Origin: Trichomonas vaginalis G3
Lineage: Eukaryota > Parabasalia > Trichomonadida > Trichomonadidae
Reading direction: 5' to 3'
Assembly (NCBI RefSeq): GCF_026262505.1
Contig: NC_067207.1
Span: forward strand, 31,402,082 to 31,466,081
DNA: 64,000 nucleotides
The position numbers and the translations under genes were made by a program. This document shows positions 18,181 through 30,049 of the stretch, in pieces (position 1 is the stretch's first letter; each line of letters starts with the position of its first letter). Under the pieces are notes generated by a model. The model made no database searches, had not been told where the DNA came from, and worked only from the letters and a program-made list of their open reading frames with translations.

Positions 18181-18713
18181 ACTTTAGCAAGCCTATCAAT
18201 ACCCTTTTACGATTATTGTTACTTTTTCGAAATAAAAGTAAAAACAAATTTATACTAATTTACTTCAAAATACAAAAGTATTTGACAGCTAAAATTAGTT
18301 ACTTTAGCAAGCCTATCAATACCCTTTTACGATTATTGTTACTTTTTCGAAATAAAAGTAAAAACAAATTTATACTAATTTACTTCAAAATACAAAAGTA
18401 TTTGACAGCTAAAATTAGTTACTTTAGCAAGCCTATCAATACCCTTTTACGATTATTGTTACTTTTTCGAAATAAAAGTAAAAACAAATTTATACTAATT
18501 TACTTCAAAATACAAAAGTATTTGACAGCTAAAATTAGTTACTTTAGCAAGCCTATCAATACCCTTTTACGATTATTGTTACTTTTTCGAAATAAAAGTA
18601 AAAACAAATTTATACTAATTTACTTCAAAATACAAAAGTATTTGACAGCTAAAATTAGTTACTTTAGCAAGCCTATCAATACCCTTTTACGATTATTGTT
18701 ACTTTTTCGAAAT
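18181..18713 (+). repeat. 120-bp tandem repeat, about 4.4 copies
   Basis: Units start ACTTTAGCAAGCCTATCAAT and end ACAGCTAAAATTAGTT. The four full units appear identical, the fifth is cut after about 53 bases. One frame is open through the array only because the unit length is a multiple of three. The A2 Maverick ends at the first unit, so the array was its target or lies at its border. Confidence 0.95.
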
Positions 18714-18912
18714 AAAATAAATTTATTATCAAAAACCTTTTTTTCTTAGTAAAAATAAAAATGTTATTTTATATCAAGTTTTTATTCATATTTTTATAAT
18801 GTTTATAATTTGAAGGTGGAAATCTGTAATAATTTTATCTTGAAAAGACTTGGCATTCTCAACAATGAATTGAGGGGTATTGCATCCAAATTCTGTAATT
18901 TGCGTGAGAATA

Positions 18913-20400
18913 CTAAGCTTGATTTCCATTGGGATACAAATTAATTTCCGGAAAATACTGGGTCATTCGTTTTTGAACCTTTGCTGCCTTGACAACTTTA
19001 TCAAGTAGGTCATCTAAACCCAATTGAAGCGTATTTAAGTTTGCTGATGAGTTAACTATTAACGATTTAATTTTATCAGTGAGCATTATACATTTTTCTG
19101 TATCCAGTCTGATTGTAGACTTTTTTGGCTTTTTTTCAGATGGCAACGGATTTGGAATTTTGTCTCTGAGCCTTATATCTTGAGAAATTCTGTAATAAAA
19201 TGAAGGAACGATAAAATCGATTAATTTCATCACAAATCGATCAAATCTCATGAAAATTGTTCCGCCAAAGTAGTAATATTTAATTTTTTTGTTAATCGAT
19301 TCTGAAATGTTATTTGTGAGAGCTAAATTTTCATCTCTTTCAGCGGCTGTCCATCTTTCTTGGTTTGATATCCATTGATTTTGTATGTATTTTGAAAATT
19401 CTGGGAATTTTTCGGCTATTTCCAGAATTTTTTTGAACGTTGGTTCAATCCATTCTTTCTTGCCATTTCTGCCGTATGCAAGATAGTTCATTTTTGTATC
19501 TAATATCAATTTGTCTGAACTCTCAAATGCATAATCTTTCAAATTTTTTCTGAACGCCCTCATTACATGAACTGCACACCAATGAAGGATAACTTCTGGA
19601 AAAGAGTTGATAATCGCATTTTCGATTTCTTGTGCACAATCTGACATAAAATATTTTGGTTTTACTTTTGCCCAGTTAAAAAATGCCTTGAGACAGAATG
19701 CAATATTTTCTGAAGTGTTTGGATAAACGACAAATTGAAAAATTGGGAATGCATGTGTATTTGGAAATTTGGCTGATATCATGTAAAACAACATTTTAAA
19801 TTCAAGTAATGAATGGGTTGCATCAATAAAATGCTCTTTCACAATTTTGATTATGTCCAGAAATTTGAAAGAAGCATAATAAAAGATTAATTTCTTTGGT
19901 TTGTTGTAATTATCGACATCGAAATAAATTAAATCTTTTGGTGACTCTTGTTCTTTGATACCCTTAAATAATTGAGTTGACTTGAATTGATTATCATCGT
20001 ACTTTTGAATACCTTTGATCTTTTTATTTCCTTTTTCCTGAATTGTTTTCATTTGATCTGAAGATGCATTCAAAAAAGATGGCCTGTTAAGTGGATCATC
20101 CAGATCAAGTTTTTTGTCGCATTCAATTTGAGCCATTTTCGGATCACCCCCTGTTTTATAAAATTAATAAGTACCCGACGATAGCATTGTGATAATGTGT
20201 GGTATTTCTTTGTCTCATCTTTGATTTGATTGTGATTATGTGTTCCATTATATTCTGTTAGGATATATTCTTCATCATCCTTTAGAAATGAGATACATGC
20301 TTCACATTTATCTTATCTGCACCTGAAGTTTAATTTTGTTCCCCCTAAATTTGGATTTTTTTTAATTGATATGGACAACCTGCATGGCATTCGTTATCAA
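18913..20400 (-). pseudogene. Mutator-like (MULE) transposase, 5' part frameshifted
   Basis: The open part (18913-20136, 407 aa) holds a MULE catalytic domain: first Asp in HFIDATHSLLEFK, second Asp in KPKYFMSDCAQEIENAI, then a Cys-His pair (HWCAVHVMRAFR) and a later Glu in NNISESINKK. The normal N-terminal zinc finger is missing from this frame. Upstream, about 20140-20400, other frames encode EYILTEYNGTHNHNQ, the end of a FLYWCH/WRKY-like finger, so one or more indels cut the gene. It would excise and insert a MuDR-type element. No clear terminal repeats seen. Confidence 0.75.
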
Positions 20401-21190
20401 TGACAGCTTTCATAGCATCTATATAAGATAGCCTTTCTTTAAGTTCGCATGGTGCATCGATATGCATCAAAAAAATGAAATGAAATTTCAATATCAAAAA
20501 AAGCACAAAATTTGAAAAAATTCACAAATCTCGGTTTCTGAAAGAAAATGGCCTCTTAAACTTTGTGCATATATTCATCTATAAGACACATTGTATCCAT
20601 ATATTATTTAGCCAACACAACTTATCTGGTATCGAGAAAATTCAAAAAAAAAGCACAAAATTTGAAAATTGCTCGGTTCTACATTCAAAATAAATTTCAT
20701 TAATTTTTACGTACATATTAAGGTACTTATCTTCTACATATATAATCTTCATTAGATATATACATGATAAATAAAATTCATAAAACATTAAAAATCAAAA
20801 AATTAGATGAACCTTGGCAATTAAACTTTATTAAATAATAGTTGTTTATAAATTATATTATATTATCATTTAATATTATTTTGATAATGAAGATTTTATT
20901 TTGCAATAATATAAACGAAATTTTTTACCTTATGAACTTTTGATGGAAATATGCAAATTTAAAATAATAAAGAAAGCCGCGAGCGAAGCTATCGGCTTAG
21001 TTCGAAGATTTTGATTCAAATCTTTGCTGATCTGTAATTCGCGGAAGCCGCGAGCGAAGTGAGCGGCTTAGTTCGAAGATTTTGATTCAAATCTTTGCTT
21101 ATATTCCTTAAATTCTTTATGAAACTCGCAACAGTTCCATAAAAAATTTTAAATTCTAAACTGTCGAAATTACCGATCGGTAATCACACC
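20400..21190. other. Intergenic region, MULE to GP63 gene
   Basis: AT-rich, with no supported gene. It contains the direct repeat described at 20973-21103 and, near 21170-21200, two short palindromes: TACCGATCGGTA and CACACCCTTCACGGGTGTG. Confidence 0.6.
20973..21103. repeat. Direct repeat of about 58 bp, two copies
   Basis: AAGCCGCGAGCGAAG...GGCTTAGTTCGAAG then ATTTTGATTCAAATCTTTGCT occurs twice with about 70-base period. Inside it, AAGATTTTGATTCAAATCTT is itself a near palindrome. Confidence 0.85.
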
Positions 21191-21245
21191 CTTCACGGGT
21201 GTGTCACTTTTAGCTAAAATTACCCCTACTCTGTGCAATTTTATA

Positions 21246-21250
21246 TCATT
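21246..21250 (+). promoter_or_regulatory. Initiator (Inr) TCATT before the GP63-like gene
   Basis: TCATT fits the trichomonad Inr TCA+1Y(T/A). Its A lies 16 bases before the ATG at 21264, the usual short leader. It supports 21264 over the upstream in-frame ATG at 21201, which would lie before the transcription start. Confidence 0.6.
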
Positions 21251-21263
21251 GAAATCAGAAAAA

Positions 21264-23219
21264 ATGATTATATCCCTACTCCTCGTTGAGCAAATTAATG
21301 TACATAAGTGCAATCATGATCTTGAAATGGGCAATATAACAAGAACACTTCAAGGACCTAAATTATCTCGAAATCTTAAAAATGTCGAATGGAAAAACAT
21401 CAGAATAAAATTAGATTATAACTACATTGATAAATCAAAAGATGATCAACGAACCTGCCAAACCGTTAGACAACAAGTTCGATTCCAAGGCAAGACTTAC
21501 TTTTGTGAACAGAGACATATTTTAACTTCAACTAAGATTTCGGCTATTAAGGGAACTCTTGACAACGTTAAGACATACTTGGAGAGACTTCTTTCCGTAA
21601 TTCCCTATAATTCAGATATTCGATATAAAGAATTTAATGGTAACTATGGATACGAGACGAATTTTGGCTCCCAAACAGCATCTGGAGTTGATATTGTACT
21701 TGCGATACTTTCAAGACCAAGAGATGATGATGATTCTACACTTGCATCAGCAGCTGGATTATCAGAAGAGAGAACATATCACAGACCAATATTTGGTGTC
21801 GTTTTCCTAAATCCAATGGCAGTTCCAGAACAAGTACAAAATGAAAACTCAAAAGATTCAAGATTCTTTTATACTTGCGTTCACGAAATTTTCCATGCTT
21901 TGGGTATTTCATCATCATATTTTGATTCTTACCATCCTCACGAGTCAACATCTCCGCATTCACGAATAACATGCAGTTTTACAAAATATGGGAGAAGTTT
22001 TACTTTCTTAGTAACACCATACGCCCATAAGTTTGCAATGAAGCGCTTTGGAGTTCAGGAATTCCAAGGAACTTATGGAAAATGTCCATCAGGAATAGAA
22101 ATTGAAAATGATGGCGGTCAAGGAACAGCAGGAAGTCATTTGGAAGCTAGATCTTACATGACAGATTTGATGGTTGGCATGACAATTCAAACAGAAGCTG
22201 GACCATATTCCAGGTTGACTGATGCTGTTCTTGCAGTTCTTATGGATACAGGTAACTACAAAGTTAACTGGCAAATGGGACAACCATTAGTATGGGGCAA
22301 TCCAGAATCAATTGATGGAAATACAATTACAAACTTTGCAATTGGTCCTCCACAAAATGTTTTCCCTAAGTATTATATGAGAGACTTCTCAGTTCAAGAA
22401 ATTTGGTATGCAAGTTTTGATTTCAAATTCTCCGGACCATTTTCAGGACCTGTAACCATTAATGGATTATCTAATGAACAAAAACAATTTTACGATCCGA
22501 AAGGCATTGGAGTTGGTACAACTCAAGTTTATGATTTCATTCCATTTTATTTCCCAAATTATGTTTGTCCTAATGGACAAGCTATCCTTCCATCAACAAT
22601 GTCATATTCTTACCACAAATGCGGTACATATACATGCGACGGATATAAATCGTTCACAATTCAAGTCAACAAAGATAACATTGGAAGACAATGGGAAAGC
22701 GTCACATGCACAAAAGAAAACGCAACTAAGGAGTTTTCTTTGCCATTAGGTTACGATTCCAGGAAAGTTTCTTGTGTTGATCCTGAGAGATTCTGCAGGT
22801 CTGTGAAACTTAACGAAATGAAGTTTGTTGTTGACCCATTCAATCCAGATACAAGGCAATTGAATAGTGATTCTCCAACACCGACACAGCCTGAACCTGA
22901 TAATAATCCATCAGCACCTGAACCAGGAAATAATCCATCAGGACCCGAACCAGGAAATAATCCATCAGGACCTGGAGTTGAAAATCCTTCAGGAACTGGA
23001 GGAAATGAAACAACAACAACAGGGTCTGGAGGTTCAGATGAAAATTCCAAAGCAGCAGAAGAGAAGGCTAAAAAGAAAAAGTTGATAATTATTGCGGCAT
23101 GTGCCGGAGTTGCAGCTTTAATTGTGATTACATTTATTGCAGTTTTGGTTATATTTGCAATTAGAAATGCAAAAGAAAATGCATATCTTGAGGATTCTGA
23201 TGCAAATTATATTGTTTAG
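21264..23219 (+). CDS. GP63-like (leishmanolysin, M8) surface metallopeptidase, 651 aa
   Basis: Zinc endopeptidase predicted to sit on the cell surface. The zinc motif is HEIFH (residues 207-211) in CVHEIFHALGIS. The likely third zinc ligand is the His in GTAGSHLEARSY, followed by a Met-turn in DLMVGM. A short hydrophobic N-terminus (MIISLLLV) could be a signal peptide and is followed by HKCNHD, typical of the family. After the Cys-rich domain comes a repeated linker of about 60 residues (PEPGNNPSGPEPGNNPSGP), then a membrane span near residues 606-630 and a short charged tail with EDSDANYIV. The start is set by the Inr. The frame is intact and the gene stands apart from the Mavericks. Confidence 0.88.
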   Translation: MIISLLLVEQINVHKCNHDLEMGNITRTLQGPKLSRNLKNVEWKNIRIKLDYNYIDKSKDDQRTCQTVRQQVRFQGKTYFCEQRHILTSTKISAIKGTLDNVKTYLERLLSVIPYNSDIRYKEFNGNYGYETNFGSQTASGVDIVLAILSRPRDDDDSTLASAAGLSEERTYHRPIFGVVFLNPMAVPEQVQNENSKDSRFFYTCVHEIFHALGISSSYFDSYHPHESTSPHSRITCSFTKYGRSFTFLVTPYAHKFAMKRFGVQEFQGTYGKCPSGIEIENDGGQGTAGSHLEARSYMTDLMVGMTIQTEAGPYSRLTDAVLAVLMDTGNYKVNWQMGQPLVWGNPESIDGNTITNFAIGPPQNVFPKYYMRDFSVQEIWYASFDFKFSGPFSGPVTINGLSNEQKQFYDPKGIGVGTTQVYDFIPFYFPNYVCPNGQAILPSTMSYSYHKCGTYTCDGYKSFTIQVNKDNIGRQWESVTCTKENATKEFSLPLGYDSRKVSCVDPERFCRSVKLNEMKFVVDPFNPDTRQLNSDSPTPTQPEPDNNPSAPEPGNNPSGPEPGNNPSGPGVENPSGTGGNETTTTGSGGSDENSKAAEEKAKKKKLIIIAACAGVAALIVITFIAVLVIFAIRNAKENAYLEDSDANYIV

Positions 23220-25314
23220 AAAGGAATTAAAGAAAAAAACTTTTTATTTCTCAAATATTTCTTGTACTAAAATATTTTTTATAAAGAAAAAATTAAATTT
23301 AGAAAAGATATATCTCGAATTTATTTTCTTTCTTGATCTACAATATCTAATGTGATTATTTTTTTAGTTTTATCAAATCGATATTAAAAGTATACCTACT
23401 AATTTCATTAACTCAATAATTTTGATATTTGGCATAAAATCAAAAATCAAATTTAATTTTTTGAATGAAAGTTTATACCCTATATTTCCAACTCTTGGAA
23501 AATTTTCATGACCCCCTACCCAGGGTCCTAAAATGGGTATTTTCCTCACACAGACACCGTGGTTTTTTGAGCCGGGAAATAAATAGCGCAGACAGTTTCT
23601 ACATATAGAGACATGCTTATACTTAGAGTTTGACGGGAATCTAAAGTGATTTTTTTCTGCATCGCGAAATCTAATGCAATCTCAAAATCATGAAGAAACT
23701 GCGAATCGGAGCGCAATTTTTTAATATGTTAATATATAAAGGTACCCCTACTACTGCAAATGCTTCAAATGAAAATCTAAGAAATCAGATTAATTTGATC
23801 ACATTAGTATAGTATTGGTCAAACCAAAAACTCTTATGTTGATATATAGCCTATAGATATTCATATTATCTACTTTTCATTGAATTACTTAAGATTTAAT
23901 AATCTCATAAATATTCTTTTTAATTTTCCGAATTCCGTGTGTATTTAGATTGCCTATACCTGTATATAATAATTCTAGAATGGTTTGGTTAGTTATTAAG
24001 TTTTTTAGATTAATATTTTAACATTTTGATAAAACAAGCATTTGTTCCATTTTAGAATCGCCATTGAACTCTAGTTTGACTAACATGATGTTGTATGATC
24101 AAATAAATTCTAACTTCATGAGATAAATTTTGAAATTAGAAAATGCGATATCTGACTCAAATATTTATCTGAACACATTTAACATTCAATGATAAACTAA
24201 AGTACTATACAGCAGATTCGATTTGGCTTATATTTTATATAATCAGCAAATAATCCTATAAAATTGTGCTATTCACGTTGCTCAAAGATGTATTGAACAT
24301 TCCCTACTTGTGTATTGATAAAATTAGATATAGATTCTAATGTAAATCGATATTTTGAAAATTCATATATATTTTGTCTTGGTTTGGCATTTGATCGTGT
24401 TGAAACCGGAATTGCAATATATATCATCTAAATATATAACTATCAAAATATGAGCTATAGATTTTTAAATTATTCTCCTGAATATGAGTGACTAACATAA
24501 TTATATTGAATTGAGTAGTAAGAATCTTAAATATTAGAATCTGACGATAATTTATTATAACTTTATATAGGAACAAAATTATAAATGATGATGAAAATAA
24601 AGATTAAATTTAAATCAAAGGTAACTAAACTCCTTTCGCCGATCCGATTTGCTCCATATTTAAAATATAGCTTGCATATGTAGAAGAAAAGCTAATTTTG
24701 AAGTACGCCCGAAATCCACCAACAGGATTTCGAGCTACTAAAAAGGTACTTTTAAATGTGATTTTTTTTATAAAAAATTAAATTTATTTTAAGATCAGAC
24801 TAAAAACTAATTTTATGGAAAATCTATATCGACAAATTTATTACTTATTGGGTATATAGATTTTTTGATTATGGCGATTATGTCTGATATGCTTCCAATA
24901 AGCCAAAACAGTATTTTGGGAGTGATTAAATAGAAAAAAAATTGGCGATGCTTTACGTGGCAAATGGTCGAATGGTTATTACCCTTTACTATTGGGTACC
25001 GGGGACGCTAGTTCGAAACTGATGCACTATATTTTTTTACAAAATGCGTTTATTAGGACAGGGTAAAGAAAGGTTGCCAATATAATATATTTAAATAAAT
25101 ACAACTAATCTAGCATAAAAAAACTATTGAATATTTGAATTCAATAAAAATTTATATAAAATACATGTAAAGCATAAATTACTATATAAATCAAGCCGTA
25201 TTTTGTTTTAAACACCGATTGTTTCATATAATATATATTCAACTCAAGTTTCTAATTAAGAATTTCATATAAAATTTAGCATATGATCAGCAACAATTAA
25301 AATTAGTATTGTTG
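23220..25314. other. Intergenic region without supported genes
   Basis: AT-rich DNA of about 2.1 kb after the GP63 gene. I see no credible ORF. A tRNA-like patch near 24950-25040 (A-box-like TGGTCGAATGG, TTCGAAA, T run) was considered and not accepted. Confidence 0.6.
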
Positions 25315-25316
25315 TA

Positions 25317-26556
25317 AACAGAAATTCATCAAAAGTGACACCTCAGAAAAGCTAAAATATTGAATTTTTGGAACTTTTGATAGAGCACGTTTTTAAATAT
25401 TAATTAAAGTAAATGTATATTTTGTAAAGATTCTTTTTCATAAAAAATAAAATTTTGAAGAAGAACACAAAATCTTCTGAAAAATAATATCACATAAACT
25501 CATATTATTTTCTAATATATAACTATTTTATATAAAAATCAAATTCAATGATCTTAAAAGCGAAGGATAAACCTCAAAATTTACGAATATAATGAGTGGG
25601 AATATAATGCTTATCTATCATAAAACCATATGAAATATCAATTTTTGCTTTACGCCTAATTTTTGACGACAATTAGCAAAAAATGTTAAATGTTAACACT
25701 CAGTCCATTTGAATATGAAAAATAAAATTGACTTTGATTAAATGTTTTTATTTATCATGCAATTCTTCTTGCGACCAAAGATTTGAATAAAAGTTCAAAA
25801 AATAAGATAGCTTAAAAAATAATATACGGTAGTGTTTACTAATAGATGAATAGTATATAAATTCTATTAAAATGGATTTGATCCAAAAAAATATATAAAA
25901 TTTGATCATAAATAAAATCGTTTTAAATTACTTCTTCATTTAAATTATAACAATTATTTTTGGTTTTATATTTTTTTGGATCAAATCCATTTTAATAGAA
26001 TTTATATACTATTCATCTATTAGTAAACACTACCGTATATTATTTTTTAAGCTATCTTATTTTTTGAACTTTTATTCAAATCTTTGGTCGCAAGAAGAAT
26101 TGCATGATAAATAAAAACATTTAATCAAAGTCAATTTTATTTTTCATATTCAAATGGACTGAGTGTTAACATTTAACATTTTTTGCTAATTGTCGTCAAA
26201 AATTAGGCGTAAAGCAAAAATTGATATTTCATATGGTTTTATGATAGATAAGCATTATATTCCCACTCATTATATTCGTAAATTTTGAGGTTTATCCTTC
26301 GCTTTTAAGATCATTGAATTTGATTTTTATATAAAATAGTTATATATTAGAAAATAATATGAGTTTATGTGATATTATTTTTCAGAAGATTTCATTCTAT
26401 ATGCCTATGAAAAGTACTCTCAAAACTAACTTTTTCCTAATTATAATTAAATCTAGAATATTGTATTATGCTTAGTATTATTTCATTTTTCTCATTCAAT
26501 TTAGAATTTACAAATGTCAAAAAATTGAGAGCTGTCACTTTTGATGAATTTCTGTT
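25317..26556. mobile_element. Foldback element with 426-bp arms and TA target site
   Basis: Two arms, 25470-25895 and 25967-26392, are reverse complements over 426 bp with no mismatch that I found, around a 71-base loop. Outside them a 24-bp terminal inverted repeat (AACAGAAATTCATCAAAAGT plus GACA) lies at 25317-25340 and 26533-26556. TA flanks both ends (25315-25316 and 26557-26558), as for Tc1/mariner elements. No transposase is encoded, so it would be a non-autonomous or foldback element. Confidence 0.8.
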
Positions 26557-26558
26557 TA

Positions 26559-27930
26559 TTACAGTATTACAATTAATAAATTTAGTATAAAAACATATAG
26601 ATTTAGTATAGATTTTATAGCTGTAATAAAAGAACTATTATAAAAGAGTAATTTACTGAAATGCACCTTATATTTATAAACAAAACTTATAACGTGTTAG
26701 TTACATATAGAGTTGAAATTCATAGATAGCATAGAGAAGTTGGTATCTTGGCTTAATGGTCATAATATAACCAAATTAATTCAAAATTTGAAATTTTAAT
26801 ATTACTGTAACTATAATATATGGATATGTTTTATGAGATCATAATAAATGACATGTTAATGTAAAATTTAGAATAAAAAATTATATTTTTTTTAAAAAAA
26901 CATTGTTCATGAGTGTTAATGGGAGAAGTAGTAAATTAGTTCAGTTTGCAAGTGATGATGGTTAATCTAACTATAATTACAATCAATTTTTAAAATACTT
27001 CCCGTAGGGCATTTGTTTAATTATTTCACATTCTGATGACATAATTTTTAATATCATAGATAATGAAAGCGAAAAATATATAAAAATCGACAAACATGTT
27101 ATAATGAATTGAGAGCTTTACGTGTCAAAAAACACATTTCATACTGATTTCTATAAAAGGTATCTTTATTATAGAAGTGTAAGCTATATCTGTTTGTTTT
27201 TTTATTATAACAAATTCAAAATTCTCTTATAAGGATTAGATGAAATCTGTATTACTAAATCATTAGCTAAATGAAGGTTCAAATAGAAAGTAAATATCAA
27301 TTTATATGATACTGAAACCAAATAGTTCTTTTAATAAAAGATAACACGCTGAAAATTATTGAGTATTTGCAAATCTCAAAAATCTATTGGTGAATTTGGC
27401 TCAACTTTTAAAATTATAACATCCATATCAAATCATAAAAGCAGACAAAGATTAAAGCCAAACCTATCGGCCAATTTTTTTTGATATTTTGATTTTTGAG
27501 GTATACTTTTAAAAGTGGATTTAAAGCACTGATGAAAAAAATTAACTTCTGTCGTTATGATTATTGATTTAGACAATAATGATTTTAATCTTTGATTATC
27601 AAAACACTAAAGTCATCTTTTTAACATTTGCTTGGTAGCATTAACTCAAGTCTAAAGTACTATTTTATGTGGCACTCTTAGAATTTTTGTATTCATTGTA
27701 CACGCTGAAATAGTACCATTAAAGTTATGGCGGACTTTCAAAAAATAGTTTGGTCACCTTTTTTAAATCCGAAAATTTGAAAACATTAAGTGTATATGAT
27801 AGCATTACAAAATTAAATTTTATGTGGAAGAGGAAATAGAGGAATTAGAAGTATTATGAGAAAATAATAAGATATAAAAACAAGATTTTATTAAATGAGT
27901 TAATTTATAGAAAGGAATAACAGTGTGAAT
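26559..27930. other. Intergenic region without supported genes
   Basis: About 1.4 kb of AT-rich sequence, with no open frame I would defend and no clear repeat. Confidence 0.6.
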
Positions 27931-29130
27931 GTAGTAAATGAATGTTTTCATGATGTATTATTGAAATCTTAAGTTTTGCTAAGAAGATAATAAGGGAATC
28001 AAATTTTGTATTAGGAAGTTTGACCGACAAGAGTGTATTGTGCACTCTTGTCGGTCTGCATGTGTCATTCCGGGAGACATTGTCACTGCATGTCTCCCAG
28101 AATGAGACAATCTTCTGCAATCAGAATGTGGTTGCAAAACTTTGACCGACAAGAGTGTATTGTGCACTCTTGTCGATCTAAATGTATCTTACAATCAAAG
28201 ACACTTTCATACAATCTTTTCGAAGTTAAAAAAAAAATTTAATTATTTCTTTCTTTTGTTTATTAAATCGCCTTACTCACGTACTAATCTCTTTTAGAGA
28301 CTCTATCGAGCTATCCCCACATATAAACCTGTGACAATAATACATATTTACTCTCTTCATATTCTGATCTCATGACATATTGCAGCACAAACTATAATTA
28401 TACAACATACCTCATAATGTCTGATTTTAGCCCTATCTAAGGAAAAATATTAAGTTGTGCAATTTGCATTTATCTCTTTATGTGATGCATATTTTCACGA
28501 TCTGACAGCAGAAATCGAATCAGCGGAGCCAGAAGAATCAGATTACGTGTGGAAAATAGGTTTTGAACGCTTAGATAGGGCTAAAATCAGACATTATGAG
28601 GTATGTTGTATAATTATAGTTTGTGCTGCAATATGTCATGAGATCAGAATATGAAGAGAGTAAATATGTATTATTGTCACAGGTTTATATGTGGGGATAG
28701 CTCGATAGAGTCTCTAAAAGAGATTAGTACGTGAGTAAGGCGATTTAATAAACAAAAGAAAGAAATAATTAAATTTTTTTTTAACTTCGAAAAGATTGTA
28801 TGAAAGTGTCTTTGATTGTAAGATACATTTAGATCGACAAGAGTGCACAATACACTCTTGTCGGTCAATCTTCCGCATTCAAGTTATGAATGCGGAAGAT
28901 TGTCTCATTCTGGGAGACATGCAGTGACAATGTCTCCCGGAATGAGACATGCAGACCGACAAGAGTGCACAATACACTCTTGTCGGTCAAAGTTTTGCAA
29001 CCACATTCTGATTGCAGAAGATTGTCTCATTCCGGGAGACATGCAGTGACAATGTCTCCCGGAATGACACATGCAGACCGACAAGAGTGCACAATACACT
29101 CTTGTCGGTCAAAGTTTTGCAATCGCGTTG
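27930..29130. repeat. Hairpin-array element with nested palindromes
   Basis: The 35-nt palindrome GACCGACAAGAGTG-N7-CACTCTTGTCGGTC stands at 28022, 28144 (variant), 28832 (variant), 28954 and 29076. Between copies lie other palindromes: GTCTCATTCNGGGAGACAT with its reverse complement, and CTTCCGCATTC-N7-GAATGCGGAAG. The outer segment 28144-28440 is the reverse complement of 28571-28866 (297 and 296 bp, one-base difference in a poly-A run) around a 130-base spacer. A partial copy lies at 34552-34742. Confidence 0.85.
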
Positions 29131-29321
29131 TGATTGCAAAAGATTGTGCTATTCCTGCATATTTTCTACGAGCCTGCTTCATAAAATTGAATCCTTCTAT
29201 CCAAATTAAATGCAATTTCGCTAATCTTTCATCTAAAATCACTAATCAGAAGCATATTGCAAGTTAACTTGAACCGGCATGTTCCTCCTATCCTGTCTTT
29301 CAGTTCTTTCTATCAGCCATG

Positions 29322-29530
29322 GTTCACAAGGAGGAGAGCTTTGCGCACAATCAGACATAAGATTGCGGCAGAGGAACCGGGAAGAGAGCAGCTTGAAGCG
29401 GTAAGATGTCCGAATGCTGTCTCCCAGGTGTATCTGTCAGGCAAAGTTCACAAGGAGGAGAGCTTTGCGCACAATCAAACAGAAGATTGCGGCAGAGGAA
29501 CCGGGAAGAGAGCAGCTTGAAGCGGTAAGC
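29322..29530. repeat. Direct repeat of about 83 bp, two copies
   Basis: GTTCACAAGGAGGAGAGCTT to TTGAAGCGGTAAG occurs at 29322-29404 and 29448-29530 with three or four base changes. It is richer in G and C than its surroundings. No gene recognised. Confidence 0.85.
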
Positions 29531-29775
29531 TGTTTTCAAGTCTTTAGTTAACAAACTTTAACAAAAGACATCTAAAAAATTTGAAATAATTGCAAAATAA
29601 TGCCGTCAGGTAATGCGCACCTAAGGGAGGTGTTTTGCGGGAGCTGGGGGTATCTTGGTGAGTACTCAGGAGGCCAAGAAGGGCACCCCAACCGACATTT
29701 TGCTGACGCATTGTGTAAGCAACCATTCTGATAACCGCTCAAACCGTCGGGACAAAATAATTTATGAAATTATAA

Positions 29776-30020
29776 GTCATCTTTCTAATACATATTTTTG
29801 GAAGGGCGTAAGATACGCCAACTTAAATATATTATTAAATATGAGAAAATCGCTCAACAAAAAAAACAATTCTTTCAAAAAGTTTAAAATTTATCTTTCT
29901 AATACATATTTTTGGAAGGGCGTAAGATACGCCAACTTAAATATATTATTAAATATGAGAAAATCTCAACAAAAAAACAATTCTTTCAAAAAGTTTGACA
30001 TTGATCTTTCTAATACATAT
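29776..30020. repeat. Tandem repeat of about 118 bp, 2.2 copies
   Basis: ATCTTTCTAATACATATTTT followed by TGGAAGGGCGTAAGATACGC repeats at 29779, 29892 and in part at 30004. The frame through it is open but simply follows the repeat. Confidence 0.8.
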
Positions 30021-30049
30021 CCTATGGAAGGAGTTTACATTCACAAATA

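Noticed and set aside
18168..18749. 193-aa open frame
   Set aside because: It is the 120-bp tandem repeat read in one frame; a unit of 120 keeps the frame open automatically.
24950..25040. tRNA-like patch (TGGTCGAATGG, TTCGAAA, T run)
   Set aside because: D, anticodon and acceptor stems cannot be formed together; box matches alone are weak in this sequence.
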